Assembly (NCBI GenBank): GCA_963749675.1
Contig: CAVVNT010000002.1
Coordinates: 1-64,000 of the forward strand
DNA length: 64,000 nucleotides
Source of the DNA: Roseitranquillus sp963749675
Lineage (GTDB): Bacteria; Pseudomonadota; Alphaproteobacteria; Rhodobacterales; Rhodobacteraceae
Reading direction: 5' to 3'
The notes under the pieces were generated by a model. That model was not told the origin of the DNA and searched no databases. It was given only the letters and a program-made list of their open reading frames with translations. Below, in pieces: positions 17,892-27,428 of this stretch (position 1 is the first letter of the stretch; every line of letters begins with the position of its first letter). The translations under genes were made by a program, and so were the position numbers.

Positions 17892-19628
17892 GTCTCATCA
17901 CTCTCCAGTGTCGAGATGTCGCCCTCGGGCAGGCCGAGTTCGCGCGCCTTGAGGAGACGGCGCATGATCTTGCCGGAGCGCGTCTTGGGCAGGGTCTTTC
18001 GGAACACGATCTCGCGCGGCGCCACCGCCGGACCTAGGCGCTTCCTGGCGTGGCCGCGGATATCCCGCTCGAGCTCCTCCGAAGGCTGGAATCCCGGATT
18101 CAGCGCGACGTACGCCTTGACGACCTCGCCCGCGGTCTCGTCGGGTATGCCGATCACGCCGGCTTCGGCGATCGCGTCGTGTTCGATCAGCGCGCTCTCC
18201 ACTTCGAACGGGCCGATCAGGTGACCGGAGGACTTGATGAGATCGTCGGCGCGGCCGACGAACCAGAAATAGCCGTCCTCGTCCCGCAACGCGAGGTCGC
18301 CGGAGAGGTACCAGCCACCGGCGAATGCCTTGTCGTAGCGCGCCTGCTCGTGCAGGTACGTGCGCATCATCGACGGCCAGCCGGGCCGAAGCGCCAGCTC
18401 GCCGATCTCGCCCGGGCGGCACTCGCGCACGCTGTCGCCGTCACGCGCGACGACGCCGGCCTCGATCCCCGGCAGCGGCTTGCCCATCGAGCCGGGCTTG
18501 ATGTCCATCGCGCGGGTATTGGCGATCATGATGCCGCCGGTCTCTGTCTGCCACCAGTTGTCGTGGAAGGGGCGGCCGAAGACCTCGTTGCTCCAGACGA
18601 CAGCCTCGGGGTTCAGGGGCTCGCCGACGCTGGCGAGGAACTTCAAGTGTGAGAAGTCGTGGCCGGTGGCCGCCTCCTTGCCGGCGCGCATCATCATCCG
18701 GATCGCCGTTGGCGCGCTGTACCAGACCTCGAACTCGCTCCCGCTCGACAATGCCGTACCACCGGTCGAGGTCGAACTCGGCTTCGTCGACGAGCATTGT
18801 CGCGCCGTTCGCCAACGGCGAGATGATCCCGTAGGAGGTTCCGGTGACCCAGCCGGGGTCGGCGGTGCACCAGTACGTGACGCCAGGGCCGAGCTCGAGC
18901 GCAAAGCGGCCGGTCGCGACATGCGCCAGCACAGCCTGATGCACATGCACCGCCCCCTTCGGTTTGCCTGTCGTGCCCGAGGTGAAGTGCAGCAGTGCGG
19001 TGTCCTCGGGCTGCGTCGCGACGCAGTCGAACTCGCCGGATGCCTCCGACATCGCAGGGCCGAGCGCGATGCAGCCTTCGGGCGCGTCGTCGCCGACGAT
19101 GAGAACAAGCTTCAGCGAGGGGATCTCGTCGCGCCAAGCGGCGATCTTGCGGCGATAGATGGCGGCGGTGGTCACCAGCGCGTTGGCCTCGCCGATCTCC
19201 ATCCGGGTGCGGATCGGCTCCGGGCCGAAGGCGGAGAACAATGGCGAAAAGACCAGCCCCGCCTTCAATGTGCCGAGCGCAGCGATGTAGAGTTCGGGCT
19301 CCCGCCCCATCAGCGAGTAGAGCCGATCGCCTGGCGCAAGGCCGTGGGCCTTCAGGACGTTCGCGAACCGCGCTGTTGCCTTGGTCAGATCGGCGTAGGT
19401 GAAGTCGCGTTGCGAGGCATCCTTGCCGAACCATCGCAGGGCGAGCCGGCCACCGCCGCCGCGCGCGACATGCCGGTCGAGAGCCTCGTGGCAGATGTTG
19501 AGCGCCCCGCCCGGCAAACCGTCGAGCATCGCGCGTGCGTCGTCCCAAGAAAAGCTCGACCGCATTGACTCCTGCAATGCCGCGCCCGCCCTGTCCTCGG
19601 GTTCCTTGCCGATCATGTTCCAAGTCAT
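17888..19628 (-). pseudogene. acsA: Acetyl-CoA synthetase (acetate--CoA ligase), one frameshift
   Basis: AMP-forming acyl-CoA ligase of the short acetyl-CoA synthetase type, ~579 aa if repaired. N-terminal part in one frame: WFGKDASQRDFTYADLTK, the P-loop LLHFTSGTTGKPKGAVHVHQ, YWCTADPGWVTGTSYG. Near 18735 an extra base shifts to the second frame: VWYSAPTAIRMMMRAG, NWWQTETGGIMIANTRAM, SGDLALRDEDGYFWFVGRAD and the catalytic, acetylatable Lys in KTRSGKIMRRLL. It heads the operon with E1, E2 and ACP and presumably makes acetyl- or propionyl-CoA. All motifs are intact on both sides of the break, so a sequence error is quite possible. Confidence 0.85.
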
Positions 19629-19978
19629 GGATGCCCCCCCTCGCGGCCATCTTCCGGCTTAAGCGATGGCCGGTCTTTGATCCGCGTCAGATAAGAGTGG
19701 GGGGAGCCGCACGCGGGCAGGGGTAGCCTTCGCCTCTCGGCGTCGATCGCGTCCGCATCGGTCCGGCGCGCCGGCTTATCGGGACGAAGAGGCCGATGAA
19801 CGCTGCATTTTCCGCCGTCAACGTAACGGATGGAGGGCGGCCTTCGGGTCGGAATGCTGGCAACACACGAAGTGCGGGCGCCGCACCTTGAGGAGACCCG
19901 TCCTGACGTCTTCCGCCTGAGTGGTAGGGTGTCTGGCTTCGAGAACGGGAACAAGGGGGGAGTAAGTTCAATCGCATC
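19629..19978. other. Divergent intergenic region between acs operon and uspA
   Basis: 350 bp between two divergent transcription units, so both promoters should lie here. I could not assign a convincing -35/-10 pair, operator or riboswitch. The plus-side start is preceded by a purine-rich AAGGGGGGAG stretch about 15 bases upstream of the uspA ATG. Confidence 0.4.
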
Positions 19979-20384
19979 ATGACGCCGGTCGACCTCGGTC
20001 ATCTGGACCGCATAAGGCGCGCGCTTGAGGTGACCGCTGCAGAGGCTCGCCGACATGACGCGCCCGTCACCTATGTCTCGGTCGCGTCCAACGCGCCGGG
20101 CCCTCAGGGCCACAATTCCGAGGAGTTTCGCGCCAAGCTCAAAGCCGTCGCCGAGGAACAGTCGAAGGCGCACGGGATCGAAGCCAAGGCGCATCTGGTC
20201 CTCAACCATGGCCCGATGATCGACGTCGACGACAAAGCTTCTCGAGGCAGTCGAGGAGACCGGCGCCGACCTCGTCATCATGGCCTCGCACCATCCGGAC
20301 GCTACGGACTACTTCTGGCCATCGAAAAGTGGCAAGGTCGCGCCGCACGCCGACGCCTCCGCCATCGTCGTTCGCCACGACTGA
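19979..20384 (+). pseudogene. Universal stress protein (UspA family), one frameshift
   Basis: Begins MTPVDLGHLDRIRRALEV, with the typical VTYVSVASNAP second strand. An extra A in GACAAAGC near 20240 breaks the frame; the repaired reading continues KLLEAVEETGADLVIMASHH and ends GKVAPHADASAIVVRHD at 20384, including the GxxAxxxxxxAxxVxV-type nucleotide-binding tail. About 134 aa. It lies just upstream of, and co-directional with, the BCCT transporter. The homopolymer indel makes a sequencing error plausible. Confidence 0.8.
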
Positions 20385-20435
20385 TCCGCCGCCGGAGCGG
20401 CTGCGGCCAGCGCAGGGAAACGAAAGGACAACCCA

Positions 20436-22103
20436 ATGTCAGAGCAATCGATGCCAGAGGGCGTCCCCACACCCGATGGAGACTCGGGCCTGATCCAAAC
20501 CGATTACAAGATCGGGGAGCAGAACGTCGAGGGAAGGGTCGGGCCGTTCGGCTTCGACATCCACAACCCGGTGTTCTTGATCTCGGGGCTTACGATCATC
20601 GTCTTCACCTCATTCGCGCTCATCGTGCCGGAGCAGGCGTCGAACTTTTTCGGCTGGCTGCGGCCGGCGCTGACCTCGACCTTCGACTGGTTCTTCCTGT
20701 CGGCGGCGAACGTCTTCGTGCTCTTCTGCCTTTTTCTGATCGTCAGCCCTTGGGGCTCGGTCAGGCTGGGCGGCGCGGAGGCGACGCCGGACTACGGCTA
20801 TCCGGGCTGGTTCGCGATGCTCTTTGCCGCCGGCATGGGAATCGGGCTGATGTTCTTCGGCGTCCTCGAGCCGGTCTATTATTTCGGCACGCCCTGGGGC
20901 GACGAGCCGCTCGGCGTGGTCCGGCCGTTCACCGAGGATGGCGCGCTCATCGAGGCGAACGTGGCGGAGGCCCGACGCATGGCGCTTGCCGCCACCTCCT
21001 ACCACTGGGCGTTGCACCCCTGGGCCATCTACGCGGTCCTGGCGCTCGCCATGGCGCTTTTCTCGTACAACAAGGGGCTGCCGTTGACGATCCGCTCGGC
21101 ATTCTATCCGATCCTCGGTGAGCGTGTCTGGGGCTGGTGGGGCCACATCATCGACACGCTTGCGGTCTTCGCGACGCTGTTCGGGCTCGCCACTTCGCTC
21201 GGCCTCGGGGCGCAGCAGGCGAACGCTGGTCTGAGCTACGTCTTTGGGATCCCCTCCAACGTGACCGTGCAGGTGATCCTGATCATCGGCATCACCGCCA
21301 TTGCGATGATCTCTGTGCTGCGCGGTCTCGACGGAGGTGTGAAGCGGCTCTCCGAGATCAACATGGTCCTGGCGCTCGTCCTCCTGCTCTTCGTCCTTTT
21401 CGCCGCTGGTGCCGGCGGGATCCTGAAGGGCTTCTTCACAGGGCTCGGTGCCTACTTCCAAGAGGTGATCCCGCTCTCGAACCCGATCGGGCGAGAGGAT
21501 CACGGATACCGGCAGGGCTGGACGTCGTTCTACTGGGCCTGGTGGATTTCCTGGTCGCCCTTCGTGGGCATGTTCATCGCGCGCGTCAGCCGCGGTCGCA
21601 CGGTCAGGGAGTTCATCACCTGCGTGCTCATCATCCCGAGCCTCGTCTGCGTGTTCTGGATGGCCGTCTTCGGCGGCGCCGCGATCGAGCAGGTCATCAG
21701 CGATCCTGCCGGGAGCGCCGTGCGGGCCAACGTACTCGAAAACTACGCTCCCGAGCTGTCGCTCTTCGCGATGCTCGGTGGACTGCCGATGGCATCGATC
21801 ACGTCCGTTCTCGGCATCGTCCTTGTGATCGTTTTCTTCGTGACGAGCTCGGACTCGGGTTCGCTCGTCATCGACACGATCACGGCGGGCGGCAAGATCG
21901 ACGCCCCGGTGCCGCAGCGGGTGTTCTGGTGCACCTTCGAGGGCGCGGTCGCGATCGCGCTCCTCATCGGGGGCGGACTGACGGCGCTCCAGGCCATGGT
22001 GATTTCGACCGGCCTGCCATTCACGATCATCCTGCTGCTCATGTGCTGGGCGATCCTGAAAGGACTGATCAGTGAAAAGCGCCAGGTGGAGAGGGCCGGC
22101 TGA
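20436..22103 (+). CDS. BCCT family betaine/carnitine/choline transporter
   Basis: 555-aa inner-membrane carrier with about 12 membrane helices. Family landmarks: the glycine-rich FAAGMGIGLMFFGVLEPVYY, SYHWALHPWAIYA, and the signature WWISWSPFVGMFIARVSRGR followed by TVREF. ATG at 20436 is preceded by AAAGGACAACCC. A short N-terminal hydrophilic tail (~45 aa) precedes helix 1 and there is almost no C-terminal osmosensory tail, which suggests nutrient uptake rather than osmotic activation (inference). Genes flanking it on both sides encode universal stress proteins. Confidence 0.93.
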   Translation: MSEQSMPEGVPTPDGDSGLIQTDYKIGEQNVEGRVGPFGFDIHNPVFLISGLTIIVFTSFALIVPEQASNFFGWLRPALTSTFDWFFLSAANVFVLFCLFLIVSPWGSVRLGGAEATPDYGYPGWFAMLFAAGMGIGLMFFGVLEPVYYFGTPWGDEPLGVVRPFTEDGALIEANVAEARRMALAATSYHWALHPWAIYAVLALAMALFSYNKGLPLTIRSAFYPILGERVWGWWGHIIDTLAVFATLFGLATSLGLGAQQANAGLSYVFGIPSNVTVQVILIIGITAIAMISVLRGLDGGVKRLSEINMVLALVLLLFVLFAAGAGGILKGFFTGLGAYFQEVIPLSNPIGREDHGYRQGWTSFYWAWWISWSPFVGMFIARVSRGRTVREFITCVLIIPSLVCVFWMAVFGGAAIEQVISDPAGSAVRANVLENYAPELSLFAMLGGLPMASITSVLGIVLVIVFFVTSSDSGSLVIDTITAGGKIDAPVPQRVFWCTFEGAVAIALLIGGGLTALQAMVISTGLPFTIILLLMCWAILKGLISEKRQVERAG

Positions 22104-22118
22104 AGGCATATCGGTAGA

Positions 22119-22147
22119 GCCGCGGGCACCCTCGTGTTGGCCGCGGC
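22119..22147. terminator. Possible terminator stem after the BCCT gene
   Basis: GCCGCGG at 22119-22125 and CCGCGGC at 22141-22147 form a 7-bp GC-only stem with a 15-base loop, 16 bases after the transporter stop. There is no U-tract, so it is a weak candidate. Confidence 0.3.
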
Positions 22148-22219
22148 ACGCCGAGGGATCCGTGCGGCAATGACGGATACCGTGGCTGTACAGGAGCCGA
22201 TGCCCCGGAGAATGCCGGT

Positions 22220-22633
22220 TTATCCGCGCACTACGTAAACGGAACACGTTGCGTGTGTCACCACGTGGCTGGCCGTCGTCCCCAGAAGATAGTCCTGAAC
22301 TTTCGGATTCGCCAACTCCATCACGATCACATCGACGTTGCGCTCTTCGGCAAGTTTCACGATTTGACGATGCACAGAGCCTTTGCGAACGACGGTTTCC
22401 AGTTCCACGCCCTCGGCGGGGTGCTCCGTGACGAGCTTTCTCAATTGCTCGCCCCAATACCCCTCTGAATCGCGGATGTTCAGATTGCGCTCTATGTCCG
22501 GAGCGACCGTCGCCACGAGAAGCCTAGCGCCACGGCGTCTCGCCATTGCGATTGCTTCCTCATAGGCACTGGTGTCCAGCTTCAGGTGGCGAATGTTCAC
22601 TGGACATAGGATTAGTTTGGTGTCGCGGGGCAT
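22220..22633 (-). CDS. Universal stress protein (UspA family)
   Basis: About 137 aa from ATG at 22633 (MPRDTKLILCPVNIRHLK); an in-frame ATG at 22672 adds 13 residues without family similarity. Alpha/beta nucleotide-binding fold: EEAIAMARRRGARLLVATVA, KGSVHRQIVKLAEERNVDVIV and the C-terminal GTTASHVVTHATCSVYVVR, matching the ATP-binding G-x9-G(S/T) region only loosely. Convergent with the BCCT gene. Confidence 0.88.
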   Translation of the reverse strand: MPRDTKLILCPVNIRHLKLDTSAYEEAIAMARRRGARLLVATVAPDIERNLNIRDSEGYWGEQLRKLVTEHPAEGVELETVVRKGSVHRQIVKLAEERNVDVIVMELANPKVQDYLLGTTASHVVTHATCSVYVVRG

Positions 22634-22705
22634 CTTGGGCCTTCTGCTGGTCGATTGTTGAGATCGAGGCATTCAATCTCGGGGTTGGCAGGTGACGAGG
22701 CAAGC

Positions 22706-22897
22706 CTATCTGCCGCATCCCGCAAGAATACACGGTCGCTTCTTGAAGAGGTCCGGCCTTCGTCGCTGCCAGTCCTTCAGCGCGTCGACGGGTGCCCGGC
22801 CCTTGAGCACTGACTGGGGGAGCTGGCCGTTGCAGGACCGGACGTAGCGAAGGTCTGTTCGAGGTCCTTGCCGCTGTTGGAGCGGTGGCTCTTCAGG
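22706..22897 (-). pseudogene. IS481 family transposase, C-terminal piece
   Basis: KSHRSNSGKDLEQT, then after a small indel RYVRSCNGQLPQSVLKGRAP, DALKDWQRRRPDLFKKRP and AGCGR before the stop at 22706. It joins the piece at 26199-26244 across the rve-type IS. Nearly identical to the plus-strand relic at 13959-14071. Confidence 0.75.
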
Positions 22898-23328
22898 TGT
22901 CCAGCGACATTCGGAACTGGCCCGGCCTGTTGCCTTCGGTAATGGGACGTTGTCAGTCAAGCGTGATTTTCACCCCGGCCCCAGGTGGGGCGGGTTGTCG
23001 GTTGCCGGCGCCGGGCCACGAGCGCATGGACGCCGTTGGTCGGGATTGGGCTTAGCCCTGCGCCTTTTGCCGTCTCTCGTCCGCCCCGGGTTCATGCTTC
23101 GGTCCGTGGTCAGCGCGAGGCTTCCAACATCATGCCTGGTCCAGTGCGGTCCCGAGCGCCCATCTCACAAGCGTGCTCGAACGCGAGCGTTCGGCGACGA
23201 GGCAACACTCGGCGTCTCGGGGACCGCGTCCCGGTGGGGACTTCGGACGGCCGGCGCCTTCGGGCGCGGCCGAAACCTTCAGCGTTTTCGCCCGCGGCGG
23301 GCGGGGCGCATGCGGCGGCTCCCGAGCG
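22898..23328. other. Non-coding stretch at the end of the rve-type IS and IS110
   Basis: 430 bp with no credible gene on either strand. It must contain the left inverted repeat of the rve-type IS and the downstream flank of the nested IS110. GC-rich inverted segments such as CGAACGCGAGCGTTCG (about 23180) are present. IS110-type elements encode a guide (bridge/seek) RNA in a non-coding flank, so this is a candidate region. Confidence 0.4.
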
Positions 23329-24363
23329 TCAGGCGGCGCCTGCCGCGGCCCTGCGCGTGAGGCGGAAGTCCGCGCTGTCCACCCACATCCGGTGCAGGAT
23401 CACGCCGATCCGGCGCGCCAGGGCGACCACCGCCCGCTTCATCCCGCGCCGTCGAGCGACCTGCAGGCCCCACGCCTTCAGCCAGCACGGCCTGGCGTGA
23501 TGCATCATCACCGTCGCCGCCTGGTAGAGCGCAGAGCGCAGACCGGCGTCGCCGGCGCGGGTGATCGATCCGACCACGTCGATCTCCCCGGACTGGTGGC
23601 GGCCTGGCGTCAGGCCGACCCAGGGCCCGACGTCCTTCGATGACCGGAACCGCTCCGGCGCATCGATCGCCGACTTCACCGTGAGCGCCACCTGCGGCCC
23701 GACCCCCGGCATCGTCATCATGATCCGGCACGCGGCGTCCTGCTTCGCCAGATCCCGGAGGCGCCGATCGAGACCGGCGAGCTCCGCGCGCAACGCCGCC
23801 CGGGCGCGGAGCATCGCCTCCGCCAGCGTCTCCAGCATGGCGTTCCCCGCCGCCAGCTCGCGCACGCGCGCCGCGTAGCCGCCCTTGCTGATCTTGCCGA
23901 GCTTGAGGCCGAAGTTTCGCAGCACACCGCGCAGCGACAGCTCGACGTCGATCGCCGCCTTCTGGATGGACCGGCGCGCCGTCAGCAGCGCGCGCATCTC
24001 CTGCGCCGAGACCGACTTGCAGTGCACTGGCCGGTACCAGCCCATCTGCAGCAGGCGCGCGATCCCCTCCGCATCGCGCCGGTCCGTCTTGACGGGCATC
24101 GCCTTGAGCGCCGCCTTGACCTGGCGCGTCTCCATCAGCACGACCGTGGCGCCCGCCTCCGTGAGCGCCTTGTGCAGCCACTGCGACAGCGGCCCGGCCT
24201 CGAGCCCAACCGCCGTCACCTCGAACGGCAGGCCGAGAACGAACGCCGCGAGCGCCTCCGGTTCGCTCGGCAGCTTCGCCTCCTTCACCACTCCGCCACG
24301 CGCATCGAGGACGCACACCGCCGCGCTTGCAAGAGAGACATCGATCCCGATGAAATGCTCCAT
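23329..24363 (-). CDS. IS110 family transposase, intact
   Basis: 344-aa DEDD recombinase. MEHFIGIDVSLASAAVCVLD carries the first Asp, with TAVGLEAGPLSQWL (Glu) and KAMPVKTDRRDAEGIARLL (Asp pair). The C-terminal domain starts CRIMMTMPGVGPQVALTVKS and includes DVGPWVGLTPGRHQSGE and the conserved Ser region RAGDAGLRSALYQAA. I chose the ATG at 24363; an upstream in-frame start at 24453 adds 30 residues with no family similarity. Lies inside the rve-type IS. Confidence 0.9.
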   Translation of the reverse strand: MEHFIGIDVSLASAAVCVLDARGGVVKEAKLPSEPEALAAFVLGLPFEVTAVGLEAGPLSQWLHKALTEAGATVVLMETRQVKAALKAMPVKTDRRDAEGIARLLQMGWYRPVHCKSVSAQEMRALLTARRSIQKAAIDVELSLRGVLRNFGLKLGKISKGGYAARVRELAAGNAMLETLAEAMLRARAALRAELAGLDRRLRDLAKQDAACRIMMTMPGVGPQVALTVKSAIDAPERFRSSKDVGPWVGLTPGRHQSGEIDVVGSITRAGDAGLRSALYQAATVMMHHARPCWLKAWGLQVARRRGMKRAVVALARRIGVILHRMWVDSADFRLTRRAAAGAA

Positions 24364-24516
24364 GTCGTCGCCCTTTCGTCTTTGCCAAGGAGAGGGCCGC
24401 GCCAGACCCGGCGACCCCCGCGGCGCCCACTCGCGCCGGGGCGACGACACCAACCGCCGAGAGCAGGCTCAAGGCTCCTAGGCGCCAGCCCCATTACGGC
24501 ATCTCACCCGAGGATG

Positions 24517-26070
24517 TTACCGGAGGACGACCGGGGGTGGCGCCGGCTGAACCGGGCCTTGGATGGGCGATAGCACCAGCGAGGCCGTCGCTGAGCGGAT
24601 GATCTTCCTGGCCTCGAGCGCTCGCCACGCCTTCACCATTCTCTGCACGGTGCGCAGGTGATTGTCGGTGAAGCGGTCCGGGTGGCGCTGCTTCAGACGG
24701 GCCCGCACCTCGATCCCCGTCAGTGCGGGCTGCGCCTCGAGCCAGGCCTCGATGTCGGCGCGGTGCGGATCGAGCATCGATGCACGCTTGGGGATTGGCT
24801 TCACCCGCCGGTAGGGTCGGCGGTGGATCTCCCGATGTTCGCCATTCCTCTTGGATTCTGCAACGCTGCTCACGAAGTCGACGATGATGGCCGCTTCCTT
24901 CGGCGCCGGCGCAATGCCGCGCTGGTCGACGCGCTGGCCCAGCTCGGTCTGAGCCGCCCGGACCGCCGCGAGCGCGATCACCGGATCGGCGCGGCTGCGG
25001 AGATCGAGGATGCGTGCCATGCTCTCGGAGTCGAGCCGTCCCGAGGCCAGGGCCCGATCGGCGGGCGTGAGAGGCGGGTGCCAGCGCTTCGTCACCCGCG
25101 CGCCGACGCGGACCTTCTCCCGCAGCTTGAACGACGGCTGGAACAGGTTCGTGTGCAGCCGGGCAGCGGCGTAGAGCCGGGCGAGCAACTCGGTCGCCGC
25201 CGGTCCCTCGAAGCGACCGTAGCCGACCAGCCGGCGAACGATGGCACCATTCTTCTGCTCCACCCACGCCTGGTCGTTCTTCCGATAGGCACGCGAACGC
25301 GTCACCTCGAGGCCCTGCGCCCGGCACCAGGCGACCACCGGGTCATTCATGAAGGCGCCGACGTTGTCGAGATCAACGCCTCTGAGCGGGAACGGAAACA
25401 GCTCCTGCGCGGCTCGCAGCGCTTCCAGCACGAGCGCACCTGCCCTCATCACCACCGGCACGCACTCGGTCCAGCCCGTGGCGATATCGGTCAGCACCAG
25501 CGTCTGGACGAAGGCCCCGGCCGTGCTGACGCCGGAATGCGCCACGAAGTCGACCTCGACGAAGCCCGGCGGCGGATCGCCCCAGTCGGCGAAGGTTCGG
25601 ACCGGCACCGACCGCCGCACCGCCGAACTGAAGCCGGCCCGCCGCCGGCGTCCCTGCGCTGCCGCGATCCGCGTCTCCGACAGCAGCCGGTCGATCGTCG
25701 CCGGGCTGACCGCCAGGAGCTTCGCGCGCAGCTCCTCATCGGCCGCGAATTGCCCGTGCCGCTCAAGCGCCGGCAGCAGGACCGGGATCATCGGCTTCAA
25801 CCGTTTCGAGCAGACCCGGTCCGACGCTTCCCAGAGCAGTGCCAGCGCCGCCTTCACCGCAGCCCCGTAGAGCCTCTCAGGACGACCTCGCGGACGCTTC
25901 TCGAGAGACCCCGTGCCGAGCAGCCGGATGGCGTGCTTGCGATGCAACCCGGTCAGCGCGACGAACTCGTTCAGGATCACCGTCTTCGCCGCACGCCCGC
26001 TCGCCGCATACCGGTCCCGGAGCGCCGCCGACACCTCCGCACGTGCCGCCATGCTGAGCCTCCTCGCCAT
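24517..26070 (-). CDS. rve-domain (integrase core) transposase, intact
   Basis: About 517 aa from MARRLSMAARAEVSAALRDR at 26070. N-terminal helix-turn-helix: VALTGLHRKHAIRLLG. Catalytic core: GFVEVDFVAHSGVS (first Asp), LRGVDLDNVGAFMND (second Asp), DQAWVEQKNGAIVRRLVGYG (Glu). The basic C-terminal region ends AWRALEARKIIRSATASLVL. The layout resembles the unclassified ISNCY-type group; the family name is tentative. Terminal inverted repeats at 22898 and 26193 fit this gene. Confidence 0.85.
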   Translation of the reverse strand: MARRLSMAARAEVSAALRDRYAASGRAAKTVILNEFVALTGLHRKHAIRLLGTGSLEKRPRGRPERLYGAAVKAALALLWEASDRVCSKRLKPMIPVLLPALERHGQFAADEELRAKLLAVSPATIDRLLSETRIAAAQGRRRRAGFSSAVRRSVPVRTFADWGDPPPGFVEVDFVAHSGVSTAGAFVQTLVLTDIATGWTECVPVVMRAGALVLEALRAAQELFPFPLRGVDLDNVGAFMNDPVVAWCRAQGLEVTRSRAYRKNDQAWVEQKNGAIVRRLVGYGRFEGPAATELLARLYAAARLHTNLFQPSFKLREKVRVGARVTKRWHPPLTPADRALASGRLDSESMARILDLRSRADPVIALAAVRAAQTELGQRVDQRGIAPAPKEAAIIVDFVSSVAESKRNGEHREIHRRPYRRVKPIPKRASMLDPHRADIEAWLEAQPALTGIEVRARLKQRHPDRFTDNHLRTVQRMVKAWRALEARKIIRSATASLVLSPIQGPVQPAPPPVVLR

Positions 26071-26198
26071 TCCCGCGCCACCCATCGTCGTCCCGCCCAG
26101 GGAGCGCGTAGCAAGCGAGGTGGCGCGATCGCAGCGTCGGGTAGCGTTTCATCTGAAGCAATGCGCCGGGCCAGTTTGTCGTGTCGCCTGACATCAGG

Positions 26199-26244
26199 AC
26201 GTCCTCGATCCGGCCGTTGAAGCGTTCGACCATGCCCTTATCCG
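26199..26244 (-). pseudogene. IS481 family transposase, 15-residue middle piece
   Basis: Reads DKGMVERFNGRIEDVL on the minus strand between the two foreign insertions. It contains the Glu (VERFNGR) that completes the IS481 DDE triad. Its upstream partner ends at 29251 and its downstream partner starts at 22897. Confidence 0.7.
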
Positions 26245-26529
26245 GCATGATTGGGGTCGGCGCTCCGGAGCCCTGCCGCGCAGACGACGCCGGCGCTATG
26301 GTGAGACCGTCCGGGTTCTGGGGCGCTGGGAGCGCGTGAGGGCGGGCAGACCGAGCGATAGACATGGGCTGCGAGCCCGAGCCGTTGCGTGGTCGCCCCT
26401 GCGGCTCGCCCGCCGCCACCGGGCTTGAACCGGTGGCGCACTTGGTGGCGGCCGCTGCGAGCGCGGATCCGTGGGTGCCGCGTGCCCGCCCGCTCCCGAC
26501 TTTCGAAGGTCATGAAGAAAGGGAGCAGG

Positions 26530-27428
26530 ATGAGGATCATCGGAGTGGACATCCACCGCGTCTTTGCAGAAGCGGTGGCGCTCGAAGGCGCGTCGCTCAG
26601 GCGCCCTGGCCGGATTGGCATGACGCGCGATCATCTGGCGGCGTTCGCGACGACGCTGAGCAAGAACGACCACGTGATCGTGGAGGCCACCGGCAATGCC
26701 ACGACCGTGGTGGAACTGTTCGCCCGGCATGTGGCGCGGGTGGCGGTTGCCAACCCGCTTCAGGTTCACCTGATCGCGAAGGCGAAGACCAAGACCGACA
26801 AGATCGATGCCGCTGTCCTGGCACAGCTCTACGCCGCGGGCTTTCTGCCGGAGGTCTGGGTGCCGGACGAGAGAACGCTTGCGCGCCGGCGCAGGTGACC
26901 GGCCGGACCCAGCTGGTCAAGCAGAGGGTTCGGCTCAAGGCGATGGTCCAGTCGATCCTGCACGCGCATCTGATCCCGCGCTGTCCGCATCGGACCCGTT
27001 CGGGAACAAGGGCCGGACCTGGCTGCGTGCGCAACATGTGCCGGATGACGAGCGCGAAGCGGGCGAGCGGCACGTTGACGAGGACGATCGTCTTGCCGAT
27101 GCCCGGAAGGGCGTCGAGCGGGACCTCGCCCGCGCCGTACTGGACGACCCGGATGTGAAACGGCTGATGACGGTCCCCGGCATCGACATGGTTGTTGCCG
27201 TCGGTGTCATGGCTGCGATCGGGCGCATCGACCGGTTCGCGGCGCCGGAGAAACTGGTCGCCCACATCGGCCTCGATCCAAGTGTCCGACAGTCCGGAGA
27301 CGGACCGGCTCACCACGGACGTATTGCCAAACGCGGGCGCTCCAATGCGCGCCATCTGCTGGTCGAAGCAGCGTGGCAAGCCGTCCGCGCGCCGGGGCCG
27401 TTGCGCGCCTTCCATGAACGGGTTCGAG
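26530..27428 (+). pseudogene. IS110 family transposase, N-terminal part, two frameshifts
   Basis: ATG at 26530 (MRIIGVDIHRVFAEAVALEG) has GGGAGCAGG just upstream. First Asp in GVDIHR, Glu in VIVEATGNATTVVE, Asp pair in KTKTDKIDAAVLAQLYAAGF. Frame breaks lie near 26885 and 26995. The third frame carries VKRLMTVPGIDMVVAVGVM, KLVAHIGLDPSVRQSGDG and GRSNARHLLVEAAWQAVRAP. At AFHERVR (27428) the IS256 element interrupts; the tail resumes at 28824. Confidence 0.8.

Larger units (their letters stand above)
22898..26193 (-). mobile_element. rve-type insertion sequence with inverted repeats, carrying an IS110
   Basis: The left end starts TGTCCAGCGACATTCGGAAC followed by TGGCCCGGC. The right end, read inverted from 26193, starts TGTCAGGCGACACGACAAAC followed by TGGCCCGGC. 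Flanking direct repeats are TCAGG (22893-22897, 26194-26198). The element encodes the rve-domain transposase at 24517-26070, and an IS110 unit (23329-24363 plus flanks) sits inside it. Confidence 0.75.

Noticed and set aside
20610..22457. Long minus-strand open frame opposite the BCCT gene
   Set aside because: Its composition (many Arg/Asp/His, no domains) is the usual antisense shadow of a high-GC gene. The plus-strand protein has the full BCCT signature.
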